Part shown: positions 9,253 to 18,948 of the stretch, in pieces | Numbering within the stretch: the stretch's first letter is position 1 | Layout: every line of letters begins with the position of its first letter | Assembly: GCA_023702235.1 (NCBI GenBank) | Contig: JAMQCR010000001.1 | Location: 3,658,001 to 3,722,000 of the forward strand | Direction: 5' to 3' | DNA length: 64,000 bases | From: Neobacillus pocheonensis | GTDB lineage: Bacteria > Bacillota > Bacilli > Bacillales > Cytobacillaceae | Made by a program: the position numbers and the translations under genes | The notes under the pieces: model-generated | The model's database searches: none | What the model was told of the DNA's origin: nothing | The model's input: only the letters and a program-made list of their open reading frames with translations

Positions 9253-10500
9253 ATGTCAACTTTACGTGAAGAAGCATTAAAGATGCACAAGGAAAATCGA
9301 GGAAAGCTTGGTGTTCATTCAAAAGTTCCAGTACGCAATGCGAAAGATTTAAGTCTTGCTTATTCTCCAGGTGTAGCTGAGCCATGCTTGGACATTTATG
9401 AAGATGAAAGCAAAGCGTATGATTACACCATAAAGGGGAATCTTGTTGCCGTTGTTTCAGATGGAACAGCCGTACTGGGTCTTGGAAATATCGGCCCGAA
9501 AGCTGCCATGCCAGTTATGGAAGGGAAAGCATTGTTATTCAAATCGTTTGCGGATGTGGATGCATTCCCTCTTTGCTTAGATACAACGGATCCGGACAAG
9601 ATTGTGGAGGTAGTTAAATTATTGGAGCCGACTTTTGGCGGAGTGAACTTAGAAGACATCGCAGCACCGCAATGCTTTGAAATTGAAGATCGGCTACGAA
9701 AGGCTTGTAATATTCCGATTTTCCATGATGATCAGCACGGTACAGCCATTGTAACCGCTGCTGGGTTACTTAATGCTTTGAAACTAGTTGACAAAAAAAT
9801 AGGAGAGATTCGCGTTGTTGCAAACGGTGCCGGTGCTGCTGGCGTGGCGATTGTCAAGTTGCTGCTGCATATGGGTGTAAAAGACATCATTTTATGTGAT
9901 ACAAAAGGAATCATTTATGAAGGACGCCCGTTCGGAATGAATCCTTTTAAAGAGGAAATGGCTCGTATCACCAATAAAAAACAAGAACAAGGTACATTGG
10001 CAGATGCTCTTGTGGGAGCAGATGTGTTTGTAGGAGTATCAGCCCCAGGTATTGTCACGAAAGAAATGGTTCGTTCAATGAATCATAGTTCGATCATTTT
10101 CGCTATGGCAAATCCGGTGCCTGAAATCCTGCCTGAAATAGCAATTGAAGCGGGAGCACTCGTAGTCGGAACGGGTCGTTCTGATTTTCCAAATCAGGTA
10201 AATAACGTACTAGCATTCCCTGGTATTTTCCGCGGTGCCTTGGACGTTCACGCGAAGGAAATCAACGAAGAAATGAAACTAGCAGCCGTTTATGCGATTG
10301 CCGGATTAATTGCAGATGAAGACCTTCACGCTGATTATGTGATTCCAGATCCATTTGACCGTAGAGTGGCTGCTCATGTAGCGGCAGCCGTTGCTAACGC
10401 TGCAATGGAAACAGGTGTTTCGCAAAAGCTTGTTAATGTGAAAAAAGTGAAAGAGCGCTTATTAGCATTGACTGAAGAAAAACAACCTGTTTTAGTATAA
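9253..10500 (+). CDS. ytsJ: NAD(P)-dependent malic enzyme (YtsJ type)
   Basis: 415 aa, close to the ~410 aa of Bacillus YtsJ. It oxidatively decarboxylates malate to pyruvate. Seen: [16 protein letters not shown] near residue 35, the metal-site HDDQHGTA near 158, the dinucleotide loop [17 protein letters not shown] near 190, and [24 protein letters not shown] follows AAAGGAGAGACATTGT. The short form without the MaeB phosphotransacetylase domain supports YtsJ. A terminator follows directly, so it is probably monocistronic or read with the small gene upstream. Cofactor preference (NADP in YtsJ) is inferred. Confidence 0.95.
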   Translation: MSTLREEALKMHKENRGKLGVHSKVPVRNAKDLSLAYSPGVAEPCLDIYEDESKAYDYTIKGNLVAVVSDGTAVLGLGNIGPKAAMPVMEGKALLFKSFADVDAFPLCLDTTDPDKIVEVVKLLEPTFGGVNLEDIAAPQCFEIEDRLRKACNIPIFHDDQHGTAIVTAAGLLNALKLVDKKIGEIRVVANGAGAAGVAIVKLLLHMGVKDIILCDTKGIIYEGRPFGMNPFKEEMARITNKKQEQGTLADALVGADVFVGVSAPGIVTKEMVRSMNHSSIIFAMANPVPEILPEIAIEAGALVVGTGRSDFPNQVNNVLAFPGIFRGALDVHAKEINEEMKLAAVYAIAGLIADEDLHADYVIPDPFDRRVAAHVAAAVANAAMETGVSQKLVNVKKVKERLLALTEEKQPVLV

Positions 10501-10569
10501 ATCTAGTCCTAACTTACGATAAACTGAGGTCTTATATTATTCATAAAAGTATATCTTGACGAACAAGTA

Positions 10570-10605
10570 GAAAGCCTGTATCCAATTAGGATCAGGCTTC
10601 TTTGC
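10570..10605 (+). terminator. Terminator after malic enzyme
   Basis: AAGCCTG-ATCC and GGAT-CAGGCTT form a stem around AATT, followed by CTTTGCCTCTT. It lies 70 bp beyond the stop. Confidence 0.7.
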
Positions 10606-10677
10606 CTCTTATAATAACATGTTATGTGAACTAGAGTATATTAGACATGTCTAATATGTTTCGCCCTTTTTTATTCC

Positions 10678-12640
10678 ATTAGTCGAGTAGAAGGGAGCCT
10701 TTCTACCTTAAGGTAAATTGCACTCCATCTCCGGGTAGAAAGGTCGCCCAATTGGCGACTCAAACCCCCACAGAACCCGGCGTGCGGATTTCCCGCACCG
10801 GGCTCTTCAGAAATTGCTTCACAGTTTTGCGTACATCTTTAATTCCGAAAATGGAATTGAAAGTTTAGGACGCTCTAGAGGAAAAATAGACTTAATCTTA
10901 TTGAACTTTTCCCAAGTTATATAGCTCTTTTGACTTCTACTACTTAACATTCTTCTCCAATAACGTTCCGTAATTTTATAGATTTTAGTTATTAACCAAA
11001 GGTTACCAGCCATGCCATAGTAGTTGTAATGGCCTCTAAGAATTTGATTTATCTTCTCAACTTGGTCTTTTATAGGCCAATGTCTGATAGTACGAAGTAC
11101 TTCTTGGATTTTATTTACACTTCGCTTAAATCTGGTCTTTTCGGTTTTCCTACCTACCATAAAATTACCCTTACGGTTTTTTGTACAATAATGTGTAAAA
11201 CCTAGGAAGTATATCGTTTCTAATTTCCTCCCTTTCTCAAGGGCATGTTTACTGGCGAACCTACCAAACTCTTCTAACCTCGTCTTATTAGGCTCAAGTT
11301 CTAATGAGAATTTCCTTAATCTTTTCATAAGGACTTTCCCAAACCTTATTGCATCTGAACGATATTGAAAACACACTACAAAATCATCGATATATCTAAT
11401 TAGATATGACTCACCTTTGAGTCTTGGTTTTATTGCTTTCTCAAACCACAAATCCAATACATAGTGAAGGTAAATGTTGCTTAACAGTACACTAATTGAA
11501 CCACCTTGCGGTGTTCCAGTTTCACTCACATAAACATCTTTACCTTCCATTACACCTGCTTTTAACCATCTTTTAATCAGACTAATAATTCTAGGATCAC
11601 CAATCCTATGTTGCACAAATTTAATTATCCAATTATGGTCTAAGGTTCCAAAGAAGTTCTTCAGGTCGGCTTCGAGAGCACCCAACTTATTTTCTTCCCT
11701 GAAATAGTCTCATTAAGTGTAGCTAAGGCATTGTGTGCTCCCTTATTTGGCCACCACCGAATGAACAATTTAGAAAGTCCTGCTCATAAATTGATGAAAG
11801 TACCGTTGCCGTACTTCTTTGTAAAGCTCTATCTGCTACCGAAGGTACTCCGATTGGTCGTTTTTCAACTTTTCCAGGTTTAGGTATCCAAACCCTTCTT
11901 ACTGCTGGAGGTTTATACCTATGTCTGTGAATTGAATTCATCATATCTCCAATCCAATTTTCAAACTCAATTATAGCCATATCTCTTGTGGTACCATCGA
12001 TGCCAGGTGAAGTGTTCTTAGGCATATGGTTTAAACTGGTCCAAATCAGCTCTTTTGTAATGTGATGTGCTAATGATGTAAATTGTAGTTTTGCATCTTG
12101 TCGAGCTTTTGCTGCTATTCTCTCTAATCCTGTTGTCATGATTGGTTTCTCCTTACTTTGAATTAAGGACCGAAATCTTCCACTGAATGAAGCTCATGTT
12201 TCCTTAGATTGATTCAATTTCTGCTAACCGCTTCCCCGTGTAATAGGCTTTCCCTATCTCAGAGTACTATCAATTAGTAAGACTTCCAATAAACCATCGA
12301 ATTCTCCTTGCTTTGTGGGCTTGTTGAATTCTTATCTATATGCTATAGAAGTTTATTGGATCTCCCTTGTTCCCAAAGGAATCCATTGATAACATGCCGT
12401 AGGTACGAATCCCGGGAGTAATGATAATACCTTGCCTTTAGCGGTTATTTCATTGTTGCCTTCCCCATTGAGAGAAAAGGTCGGCTACTCCACATCACGT
12501 TCAATTTCGGGACTAATTATCCTTTTCACTTTATTCCGGCCTGCCATCTTCCTGTCTACGCTTCGCAGTACACGTTACCGTGTACCACGCAAGACTCGGT
12601 ACAAGACCGCTGGCTAAGCATTATCTAGACGACTATCTCA
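10678..12640 (-). mobile_element. Group II intron A (with broken RT gene)
   Basis: Reading on the minus strand: a 5' ribozyme region (~12640-12140), an RT ORF, then domain V at 10805-10773 (GAGCCC...GGGTTC with a GGAAA turn) and a domain VI ending CTACTCGACTAAT at 10678. The same terminal sequence is found at the end of intron C (52777), which fixes the 3' boundary. The 5' boundary is approximate because intron B abuts it. The downstream exon carries a run GAATAAAAAAGGGCG. Confidence 0.75.
10819..12139 (-). pseudogene. ltrA: Group II intron reverse transcriptase/maturase, frameshifted
   Basis: Two minus-strand frames (12139-11723 and 11685-10819) form one ~440-aa RT. The N-part has SPGIDGTTRDMAI, RRVWIPKPGKVEKRPIGVPS and FLNCSFGG. 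After a one-base insertion near 11742 the protein continues as GAHNALATLNETISGKK in the third frame, then LEADLKNFFGTLDHNWI, GTPQGGSISVLLSNIYLHY and the RT active site YIDD (YADD in the neighbours). The C-terminus is a maturase X domain (RGHYNYYG). No HNH domain. Would encode a full-length protein if the insertion is an error. Confidence 0.85.
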
Positions 12641-14490
12641 AGTCGTATGTATTCCTTGAGCTTTCAAGGCGCAACCCTTACAGAACCGTGCTTGCACTAT
12701 TAATGCACACGGCTCCTCCTAGCCATCATTCACAGAATGTAGTTAATCTCTTTTCTTAAATCATATATATTCACTTTAATTCTTGGTGAAGGTAGTGGAT
12801 ATTTATCAAGAAATAGTCTGAATTTATCCCATGTAAAGGATTTCCTTTGACTTCTTCTATTGAGCCATTTAAACAGTAAGTTCTCGATTTTGTCTTTGAA
12901 GTTGCTAACATTTTGGGTATTGTCAGTGATGCAATAATAGTTATAATAACCTATAAGCGAACGTCTAAATCTGTCCATAATCATATGGATATCTTTATTT
13001 CTATTCTTCTTCAGCCATTCTTTAGACTCTTTTAATTTACCTTGGACTTTCTTCCTACTCGATTTTCGTTTCACCCGAAATTTCCCTTGTTTACTTTTCC
13101 CACAATAGTGTGTAAAGCCTAGGAAATCAAAGGTTGGTGGTTTGCTATTTCCCTTTTGCTTTTCATATTTCTCCGCAAACCGTCCGAAGGGAATAATTTT
13201 GGTTTTATCCTCGGCTATTTCCAAGTTAAATTTCTTTAATCTAAATTTTAATGATCGGAAGAATTCCTGAGCTTCGCTCTGATATTGAAAACAGCACACA
13301 AAATCATCTGCATATCTTACTACGTATGCTTGTCCCTTACACTGTTTCTTGACCTTTTTCTCAAACCATAAGTCGAGGGCATAATGGAGATACACATTGG
13401 CTAATACCGGAGATATTACTCCACCTTGCGGTGTGCCATTGTGTGTTTTGTATTTCTTCCCTTCCTCCATGTACCCACCTTTGAGAAACTTACCAATTAT
13501 TCTTAGTATGTTATGGTCAGCGATTCGCAGTTTTAAGAACTCCATCATCCATATGTGGTCAACGTTGTCAAAGAATCCGCGTATATCGACATCTACTACA
13601 TAATTTACTGACCTCTTTTCAATATAGAAGTTCAGTATTTTCAAAGCATCGTGGCAACTACGATTTGGGAGGAATCCAAAGGAACAGTCTAGAAAAACAT
13701 TTTCATAGATGGTATTTAGTATCTTTGTAGTGCCTTTTTGAACAATCTTGTCTTCATGTTCCGGTATACCTAATGGCCTTTTCTTGTTTGAATTAAGCTT
13801 TGGAATATACATTCTCCTTACTGGAACAGGACGATAGCTTTTGCTTTTAAGTCTACTTACTAAATCCTCTATCTTTTCTTCTAAATTTTCACTGTATTGC
13901 TCTTTAGTTGTACCGTTAATCCCAGCTGCCTTCTTATTAGGTAGTTCATGATGACATTGAACCAGTGCTTGCTTATTCAATAGATGTGCAAGAGATGTAA
14001 ATTTCATTTTAGGATCAGACTTTGCTAATTCTGCTATCCTTAGTAGTTTTGTTTCCATTTATTATACCTACCTCTGTGTGTAGTAAATGTGTCCCTAGTA
14101 AGGGTGATAACTGGTAGCAGCCTTTCCTCCATCGGCATTACCCAACTTCATTGGTACTACGCTGCTATCCGACTCCCTAACATCGGCATTTGGTTTCCTT
14201 GCTTGTTATCGCTTGTAGGCATACTCTTCTAAAAAAAAAGAAAAGACCGGTAGGGTCTCCTGAGTTGCCCTATCATATCAATGTATAACGTGCCAAGGTC
14301 TATGACTCCAGAGAGGTTTTACCTTTCTTGCCTTTACGAAAGATAAAATGTAGCTTTCTGCAGCGCTTAAAGCATCAGCACTCTCGATTTACAATCATTA
14401 TGGATCTCAATCCCTTCAACCATTTGGCTTTCGGCCCGTTGTCGGGTAGAAAACAAGCGCGCAAAATCAATATTTAGTGATTCACGTTTC
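12641..14490 (-). mobile_element. Group II intron B (complete-looking, with intact RT)
   Basis: Directly upstream of intron A on the same strand. Domain V is at 12714-12682 (GAGCCGTGTGCA...GCACGGTTC), shortly after the RT stop at 12730. A ~430-nt structured 5' region precedes the RT start at 14058. Neither the 5' end (about 14490, against intron D) nor the 3' end (about 12640) can be fixed by eye. Intron C at 52.8 kb is a close relative. Confidence 0.75.
12730..14058 (-). CDS. ltrA: Group II intron reverse transcriptase/maturase, 442 aa
   Basis: Full-length RT: N-terminal KKAAGINGTTKEQYSENLEE, RRMYIPKLNSNKKRPLGIPE, FLDCSFGFLPNRSCHDALK, palm motif VDVDIRGFFDNVDHIW, NGTPQGGVISPVLANVYLHY, catalytic YADD (AYVVRYADDFVCCF), then LGFTHYCGKS and the maturase X domain with LIGYYNYYCITDN. 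No HNH endonuclease at the C-terminus, as in class C-like introns. Close paralog of the truncated RT at 52884-54133. The only apparently intact intron-encoded protein in the window. Confidence 0.92.
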   Translation of the reverse strand: METKLLRIAELAKSDPKMKFTSLAHLLNKQALVQCHHELPNKKAAGINGTTKEQYSENLEEKIEDLVSRLKSKSYRPVPVRRMYIPKLNSNKKRPLGIPEHEDKIVQKGTTKILNTIYENVFLDCSFGFLPNRSCHDALKILNFYIEKRSVNYVVDVDIRGFFDNVDHIWMMEFLKLRIADHNILRIIGKFLKGGYMEEGKKYKTHNGTPQGGVISPVLANVYLHYALDLWFEKKVKKQCKGQAYVVRYADDFVCCFQYQSEAQEFFRSLKFRLKKFNLEIAEDKTKIIPFGRFAEKYEKQKGNSKPPTFDFLGFTHYCGKSKQGKFRVKRKSSRKKVQGKLKESKEWLKKNRNKDIHMIMDRFRRSLIGYYNYYCITDNTQNVSNFKDKIENLLFKWLNRRSQRKSFTWDKFRLFLDKYPLPSPRIKVNIYDLRKEINYIL

Positions 14491-15409
14491 TTGTAGCTCC
14501 CCTACGATCCCGGACGGTCGGATTTCCCGAATCCGGTTCTGACCTTGGATTATCACATATTCGCCTTCCCTAATAACCGTAGGATTAAATGTTGGTACAC
14601 ATATTCCCCCATCAACTATTGGTTTACTTGTATGTTAGTCAATGAACATATCTATAAGCTCAGTGTCTTTGATGTTCTGACTATCCAAGTGCCCAGAGGT
14701 CCTTCGCTCCATCATAGGAGTTACCTTGATAGAAGTGTAATTTCCTTACACTTAAGAAGGAATTACCCTTCCCTCATCGCTACTACGACCTCATGCGCCA
14801 GTCCTAAATCATCCTACCATTTTCTATTAGCCTCTTATATGATAGGTCTTTATTGGTTAGTACCTTCCCAATTTGAAGTAGGACCTTCCCGTCGTTATCT
14901 CTGAGAATCTTTCCACAGATGCCAGAACCCATACCCCGGCTGCTCTTACGGTGCATTTAACCGTTTCTTCCCGTAAGACATCGGTCTTCCCCCGTTAGGC
15001 AAAGGTCGACGCTATGCAAAACATCCCTCGAACAGTTTCTTTGAGGGGCGTAGATTTCGGGATTGCAGTATTCGTTAAATCCTTCTGGCCTCTGTGTTTG
15101 CTCGCCACACAGACTGTTCCGACCTTATTCTCTCTGTGTAGAATAGGCCGCCGTGACTTTTACTTCCAAGCAGAACGTAGTTCGTTACCTCCCCACGCAT
15201 TGGATATGCTAGTCATCCGAATCGGTCAATTGATGACAGGAGACTTTCACTCCATAAGATTCTCAGCCTTGACGGCTGCTCCACCTAGCTGTATACGCTT
15301 AAAAACTAAAGTTACCTTTAGCCCTCCAAGACTCGCTACGAGCGAATGGCTAGTTCTTACTCGACGGGAATCCCACCCGTTATATGATACGACCTAGGCT
15401 CAGCCGCAC
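14491..15409 (-). mobile_element. Group II intron D, ORF-less ribozyme
   Basis: On the minus strand the element opens GTGCGGCTGAGCC at 15409, a good match to the GUGYG 5' end of group II introns. It continues through ~870 nt of structured, non-coding sequence to a domain V-like hairpin at 14541-14508 (GAACCGGATTCG, GGAAA turn, GGGATCGTAGGGG). No RT reading frame is present between them; the plus-strand open frames here are chance. The 5' exon ends in a copy of repeat R3 (CAATCGGGCGC). The 3' end merges with intron B and is approximate. Confidence 0.65.
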
Positions 15410-15494
15410 AAGCGCCCGATTGTGGAATATCAAATTCATCTTATTGCCTTACTTTCCCTTGGTACATTGTCAGGCGACATATTTTTTGCAAAGA

Positions 15495-15610
15495 TCAAGC
15501 TTCTTTATCCATTTCCTCCGTCGCTTTCATGGAATCGATTAAATGATTTGAAGTTAATGCAACAAGAGGTAAAGAAAACTGGTCTTTTGAACATTCTTTA
15601 ATAATGGCCA
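15495..15610 (-). pseudogene. Unidentified protein C-terminus
   Basis: The minus strand reads SLMAIIKECSKDQFSLPLVA then LTSNHLIDSMKATEEMDKEA-stop. Composition is protein-like, but no start or upstream domain remains: it joins the dioxygenase scrap at ~15610. I do not recognise the family. Confidence 0.35.
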
Positions 15611-15796
15611 TTAAACTCTTGTACACAACACCAAATAATCTAAAGCTGCATCATTTGGCACGCGGAAAGATGTTTTGGCAATTTCATTTGTCCCATGTAC
15701 GCCTTTTGGAATACCAGGAAAATCAAAGAATGTCATATCTGTACCTGATGCTCCTACATCATCGGTAAAATATAGATGATAAGTAATTTCCCTCAC
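15611..15796 (-). pseudogene. Ring-cleaving (glyoxalase-fold) dioxygenase, N-terminal scrap
   Basis: REITYHLYFTDDVGASGTDM, TFFDFPGIPKGVHGTNEIAK and TSFRVPNDAALDY match the first vicinal-oxygen-chelate repeat of MhqA/MhqO-type ring-cleaving dioxygenases (YHLYFGD, G-TFFPWPG, G--T-FAVP). The N-terminal metal His (usually HH-T) and everything after the first repeat are missing. Confidence 0.7.
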
Positions 15797-15939
15797 TTTT
15801 TATTAAAAAACAACAAGCTAGTTCCTCCTGTATGATACAAGAGCAACATCTGCCAACTTACTAAGCAGACATTACATGATAGCCAACTATCTTAAAGGGT
15901 GTTAAAATAAATGAAATTCATCTAAAAGGAGCAACAGGT

Positions 15940-17292
15940 ATGCATCAAAAAATATCATTCTCAACATACGCAGTCATCGGTACAATGCTGTTTGGTATGT
16001 TCTTTGGGGCAGGAAATTTGATTTTCCCTATTCAGATGGGACAGGTCGCCGGTACTAACTTTTGGCCAGCTTTAATTGGTTTTCTAGTAACAGCAATTGG
16101 TTTGCCATTTATGGGGATCTTAGCATTCGGGCTATCCGGAAGTAATGGACTTCGTGAATTAGCAGGACGGGTCCACCCGAAATTTGGAGTTGTCTTCGCC
16201 ATGGCCCTTTACTTAACCATTGGACCGTTTTTCGCGATTCCACGTACAGCAACAGTACCTTTCGTGGTCGGTTTCGAACCATATATTAATCCAGAGCACG
16301 TCAGTTTTTATCTCGGGCTCTTTAGCTTCGTATTTTTTGCCATCGTTTACTATTTCTCATTAAATCCTGCGAAAATTATTGACTATATTGGAAAATATCT
16401 AACTCCTGCATTTTTAGTACTTTTATTCTTTTTAATTATTATCGCGATCATCAAACCTATGGGACACTTCGGAACGCCAACGGGTGATTACAGCAAATTG
16501 GCATTTATAACTGGTTTTAAAGAGGGTTATAACACGATGGATGCCCTCGCTTCATTAGCATTTGGTATTGTTGTCATCAATGCTATTAAAGGACAAGGGA
16601 TCACCGATAAGAAGACAATTGCAAAAGCAACATGGAAATCAGGCATTTTCGCTATGGCAATTATGATGCTGATATACGGCATCATTACTTATATGGGGGC
16701 ATCTAGCGTATCTACCATCGGTACATTCGATAATGGCGGATTAATCTTTGCTAAGGTCGCCCAGCATTACTTTGGACAATTCGGTGCGATCCTTCTTGCA
16801 ATTATTATTGTACTGGCATGTTTAAAAACGAGCATTGGACTCATTACCTCTTGTAGTGAATTTTTCAATAGTATTTTTCCAAAAGTAAGTTATAAAATGT
16901 TCGTACTTATCCTAAGCCTTGTGTCATTTATCATCGCCAATTTTGGCTTAAACAATATTATTCAATACGCTGTTCCAGTATTAATGTTATTATATCCTTT
17001 GGCGATTGTTCTGATTTTGTTGACTCTCAGCTCATCATTTTTTAAACATAAGCAAAGTGTATATGCAGCGTCTATGCTCCTTACTTTTTGCGTAAGTTTC
17101 TTCGATGGATACAGCACATTAGTTGGAAGCTTACCGGGGGCGACCATTTCTTTATTCGAATCCATCAAAGCTGCATACATTGAATATTTACCGCTTTCCA
17201 GTATTGGTCTTGGATGGATATTACCAGCAGTAGTTGGTGCGATTATCGGCAATTTCTGGCCAACGGGGTCCAAAAAGGCTGCTATTCAATAA
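15940..17292 (+). CDS. brnQ: Branched-chain amino acid:cation symporter (LIVCS family)
   Basis: 450 aa, the usual length of BrnQ/BraB. About 12 membrane helices run through the whole protein. The family opening (GMFFGAGNLIFPIQMGQ near residue 20) and FFAIPRTATVPFVVGFEP near residue 95 are present. It imports Leu, Ile and Val with Na+ or H+. An AAAGGAG site precedes the ATG by 9 nt. No neighbour forms an operon with it and I see no T-box in the short leader. Confidence 0.95.
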   Translation: MHQKISFSTYAVIGTMLFGMFFGAGNLIFPIQMGQVAGTNFWPALIGFLVTAIGLPFMGILAFGLSGSNGLRELAGRVHPKFGVVFAMALYLTIGPFFAIPRTATVPFVVGFEPYINPEHVSFYLGLFSFVFFAIVYYFSLNPAKIIDYIGKYLTPAFLVLLFFLIIIAIIKPMGHFGTPTGDYSKLAFITGFKEGYNTMDALASLAFGIVVINAIKGQGITDKKTIAKATWKSGIFAMAIMMLIYGIITYMGASSVSTIGTFDNGGLIFAKVAQHYFGQFGAILLAIIIVLACLKTSIGLITSCSEFFNSIFPKVSYKMFVLILSLVSFIIANFGLNNIIQYAVPVLMLLYPLAIVLILLTLSSSFFKHKQSVYAASMLLTFCVSFFDGYSTLVGSLPGATISLFESIKAAYIEYLPLSSIGLGWILPAVVGAIIGNFWPTGSKKAAIQ

Positions 17293-17439
17293 TAAATTAG
17301 AACCAACATTTACATCCTGGGTGGTTTTATTGTTCTTTTTGTTATCCGGTTTGTGCATAAAAAAACCGAAGGCTGCCGGAAAGATACCGGAAAAGCTCTC
17401 GGTTTGGGAACATGTATTTTATATATTGAGATAGCAATG

Positions 17440-17660
17440 TAGCTTTGAAATAAAGATTGATCAAAAATACCCAACAAACCAGCATTTTACGAAAAATAAT
17501 AAGAATCCATTTTAAAAAAAAGATTGATCAAAATGGATTCTTATATTGTATTATTAAGAGTGATTTTTATAAAAAAGATTGATCATTTTCTGCCTTTGAT
17601 CTTCAACAATCGCGCCCGATTGTTGAAGATCAAAGGCTGTTGAAGCAGCTCGGACTTATT
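17440..17660. repeat. Cluster of hairpins with repeated AAGATTGATCA
   Basis: AAGATTGATCA occurs three times (about 17452, 17521, 17574). Around the second copy, AAGAATCCATTTT and AAAATGGATTCTT form a 13-bp inverted repeat. Next to the third, TTGATCTTCAACAATCG and CGATTGTTGAAGATCAA form a 17-bp perfect stem with a 4-nt loop (17598-17635). That stem contains repeat R3 (GCGCCCGATTGTTGAAGATC). No coding function seen. Confidence 0.65.
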
Positions 17661-17679
17661 TAACTCTAGCCCCCAGCTC

Positions 17680-17722
17680 AAAAGCAATAAGGATGCCACC
17701 TTGGCATCCTTATTGCTTTCTT
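17680..17722. terminator. Bidirectional terminator between brnQ and the ABM gene
   Basis: AGCAATAAGGATGCCA and TGGCATCCTTATTGCT pair almost perfectly around a 2-4 nt loop, with AAAA on one side and TTTCTT on the other. It can serve both convergent transcripts. Confidence 0.85.
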
Positions 17723-17768
17723 GGGTTTTTCCTCTCTTTTTTTCTTTATATTTAAGATGACAAATCTA

Positions 17769-18062
17769 TTATTTTAATGGCTGCCCCTCAAATGCATTAA
17801 CATCTAACGGCGCAGTCAAGAAGTCTTTTGCTTTAGCAACGAACTTGGTGAAATGTTCGCTTGAATTATGGCTAACAACGGATTGCATATCCTTCCAAAC
17901 TTCCACCATCGTATATACATTTTCATTTTCTACATCTTTATGAAGTGTGTATGAAATATTTCCGTTCTCTTCTCTTGAAGCAGCAATCAGCGGCTGAATT
18001 TCCTCTAAAAACATGTCTAGCTTTTCTGGATTTAAATAGAAGGTAGCATGAATAATGATCAT
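17769..18062 (-). CDS. ABM-domain putative quinol monooxygenase, 97 aa
   Basis: Single ferredoxin-like ABM domain over the full length: MIIIHATFYLNPEKLDMFLE, SREENGNISYTLHKDVEN, YTMVEVWKDMQSVVSHNSSE, HFTKFVAKAKDFL. YgiN-type members oxidise quinols, but many are uncharacterised. It lies 30 bp downstream of the nitroreductase gene on the same strand, so the two are probably cotranscribed and act in the same redox or quinone-detoxification response. Confidence 0.85.
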   Translation of the reverse strand: MIIIHATFYLNPEKLDMFLEEIQPLIAASREENGNISYTLHKDVENENVYTMVEVWKDMQSVVSHNSSEHFTKFVAKAKDFLTAPLDVNAFEGQPLK

Positions 18063-18092
18063 CGTTCGTCAATCCTTTCTTATTTACATCTT

Positions 18093-18740
18093 TTACTTCC
18101 ATTGTGCGACTTGTTCAATTGGGAGACGTACAGATGGATGTCCGTTATCGGCTGCTTTACCAATAGAGATTAACATAACAGGAAAATAACGGTCTTTATC
18201 TAATCCATAAGCTTCGGCAATTTTTTCTTTTTCATATCCGCCGATTGGATTAGTATCATATCCATAAGCGCGGGCAGCAAGCATTAACTGCATGGATACA
18301 AGTCCGCCATCCACTAAAACAACATCTTCCATATTTTTGCGTGAAATGGTTTCGAAATATTCGGAAAAAGATGAATGAATTCGTTCTTTTACTTCTAAAG
18401 GCATATATCCCTTTTCTACAGCAGTGCCGTAGATTTCCTCGAACTTCTCAAAATTATTCAAATCGCCAAAAACTGCAATTACTGCTGATGATGTGTCAAC
18501 CTGGGTCTGGTTGAAACGAGCCAATGGGGCAAGTGTCGCTTTTGCCTCAGGGCTTTCAATCACAAGAAAGCGCCATGGCTGCATATTAACGGAAGAGGGA
18601 GCGAGTGTTGCCAATGTCAGAATCTCCGTCATCTCGTCGCGGCTAATTTTCACTGATTTATCGTAAGTTTTAATTGAACGCCGTCCAGTTACAATTTTAT
18701 TAAAATCATTCGTTACTTGTGTTGTAGTCATGGTTGTCAT
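18093..18740 (-). CDS. Nitroreductase-family NAD(P)H-dependent FMN oxidoreductase
   Basis: The start is placed at 18740 because GAGGAG lies 8 nt upstream; the longer frame to 18809 has no site. 215 aa. FMN contacts visible: GRRSIKTYD near the N-terminus, PSSVNMQPWRFLVIES, and a C-terminal SIGKAADNGHPSVRLPIEQV. Resembles YodC/YdgI/HypO-type enzymes that reduce quinones and nitro compounds. Divergent from a TetR regulator with a palindrome between them, and followed by an ABM monooxygenase. Confidence 0.9.
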   Translation of the reverse strand: MTTMTTTQVTNDFNKIVTGRRSIKTYDKSVKISRDEMTEILTLATLAPSSVNMQPWRFLVIESPEAKATLAPLARFNQTQVDTSSAVIAVFGDLNNFEKFEEIYGTAVEKGYMPLEVKERIHSSFSEYFETISRKNMEDVVLVDGGLVSMQLMLAARAYGYDTNPIGGYEKEKIAEAYGLDKDRYFPVMLISIGKAADNGHPSVRLPIEQVAQWK

Positions 18741-18816
18741 TGTTATATTCTCCTCTTTTTTTGAGCTCTTTAAATAAGCAAATTCAATATTCATTTTAGA
18801 CAAAAACATTATAAAG

Positions 18817-18841
18817 TGTATAACATGTTAGTTGTATACAA
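18817..18841. promoter_or_regulatory. Candidate TetR operator
   Basis: TTGTATACAA (18832-18841) is a perfect 10-bp palindrome. With the upstream TGTATAAC half (18817) it forms spaced GTATA repeats in the nitroreductase leader, about 80 bp upstream of both divergent starts. Inference from position only. Confidence 0.45.
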
Positions 18842-18948
18842 GCTTACTCCACTTTCTATCAGTTGTAAACTGAAAAGAATTGGCATATCAAAATTTGAAT
18901 TAACATCATTAGATTATGATATAATTTTTGGATAAAGGAAGTGGTACT

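Noticed and set aside
14545..15397. Plus-strand ORFs (119 and 127 aa)
   Set aside because: They lie antisense to the ribozyme sequence of intron D, lack ribosome binding sites and have implausible composition.
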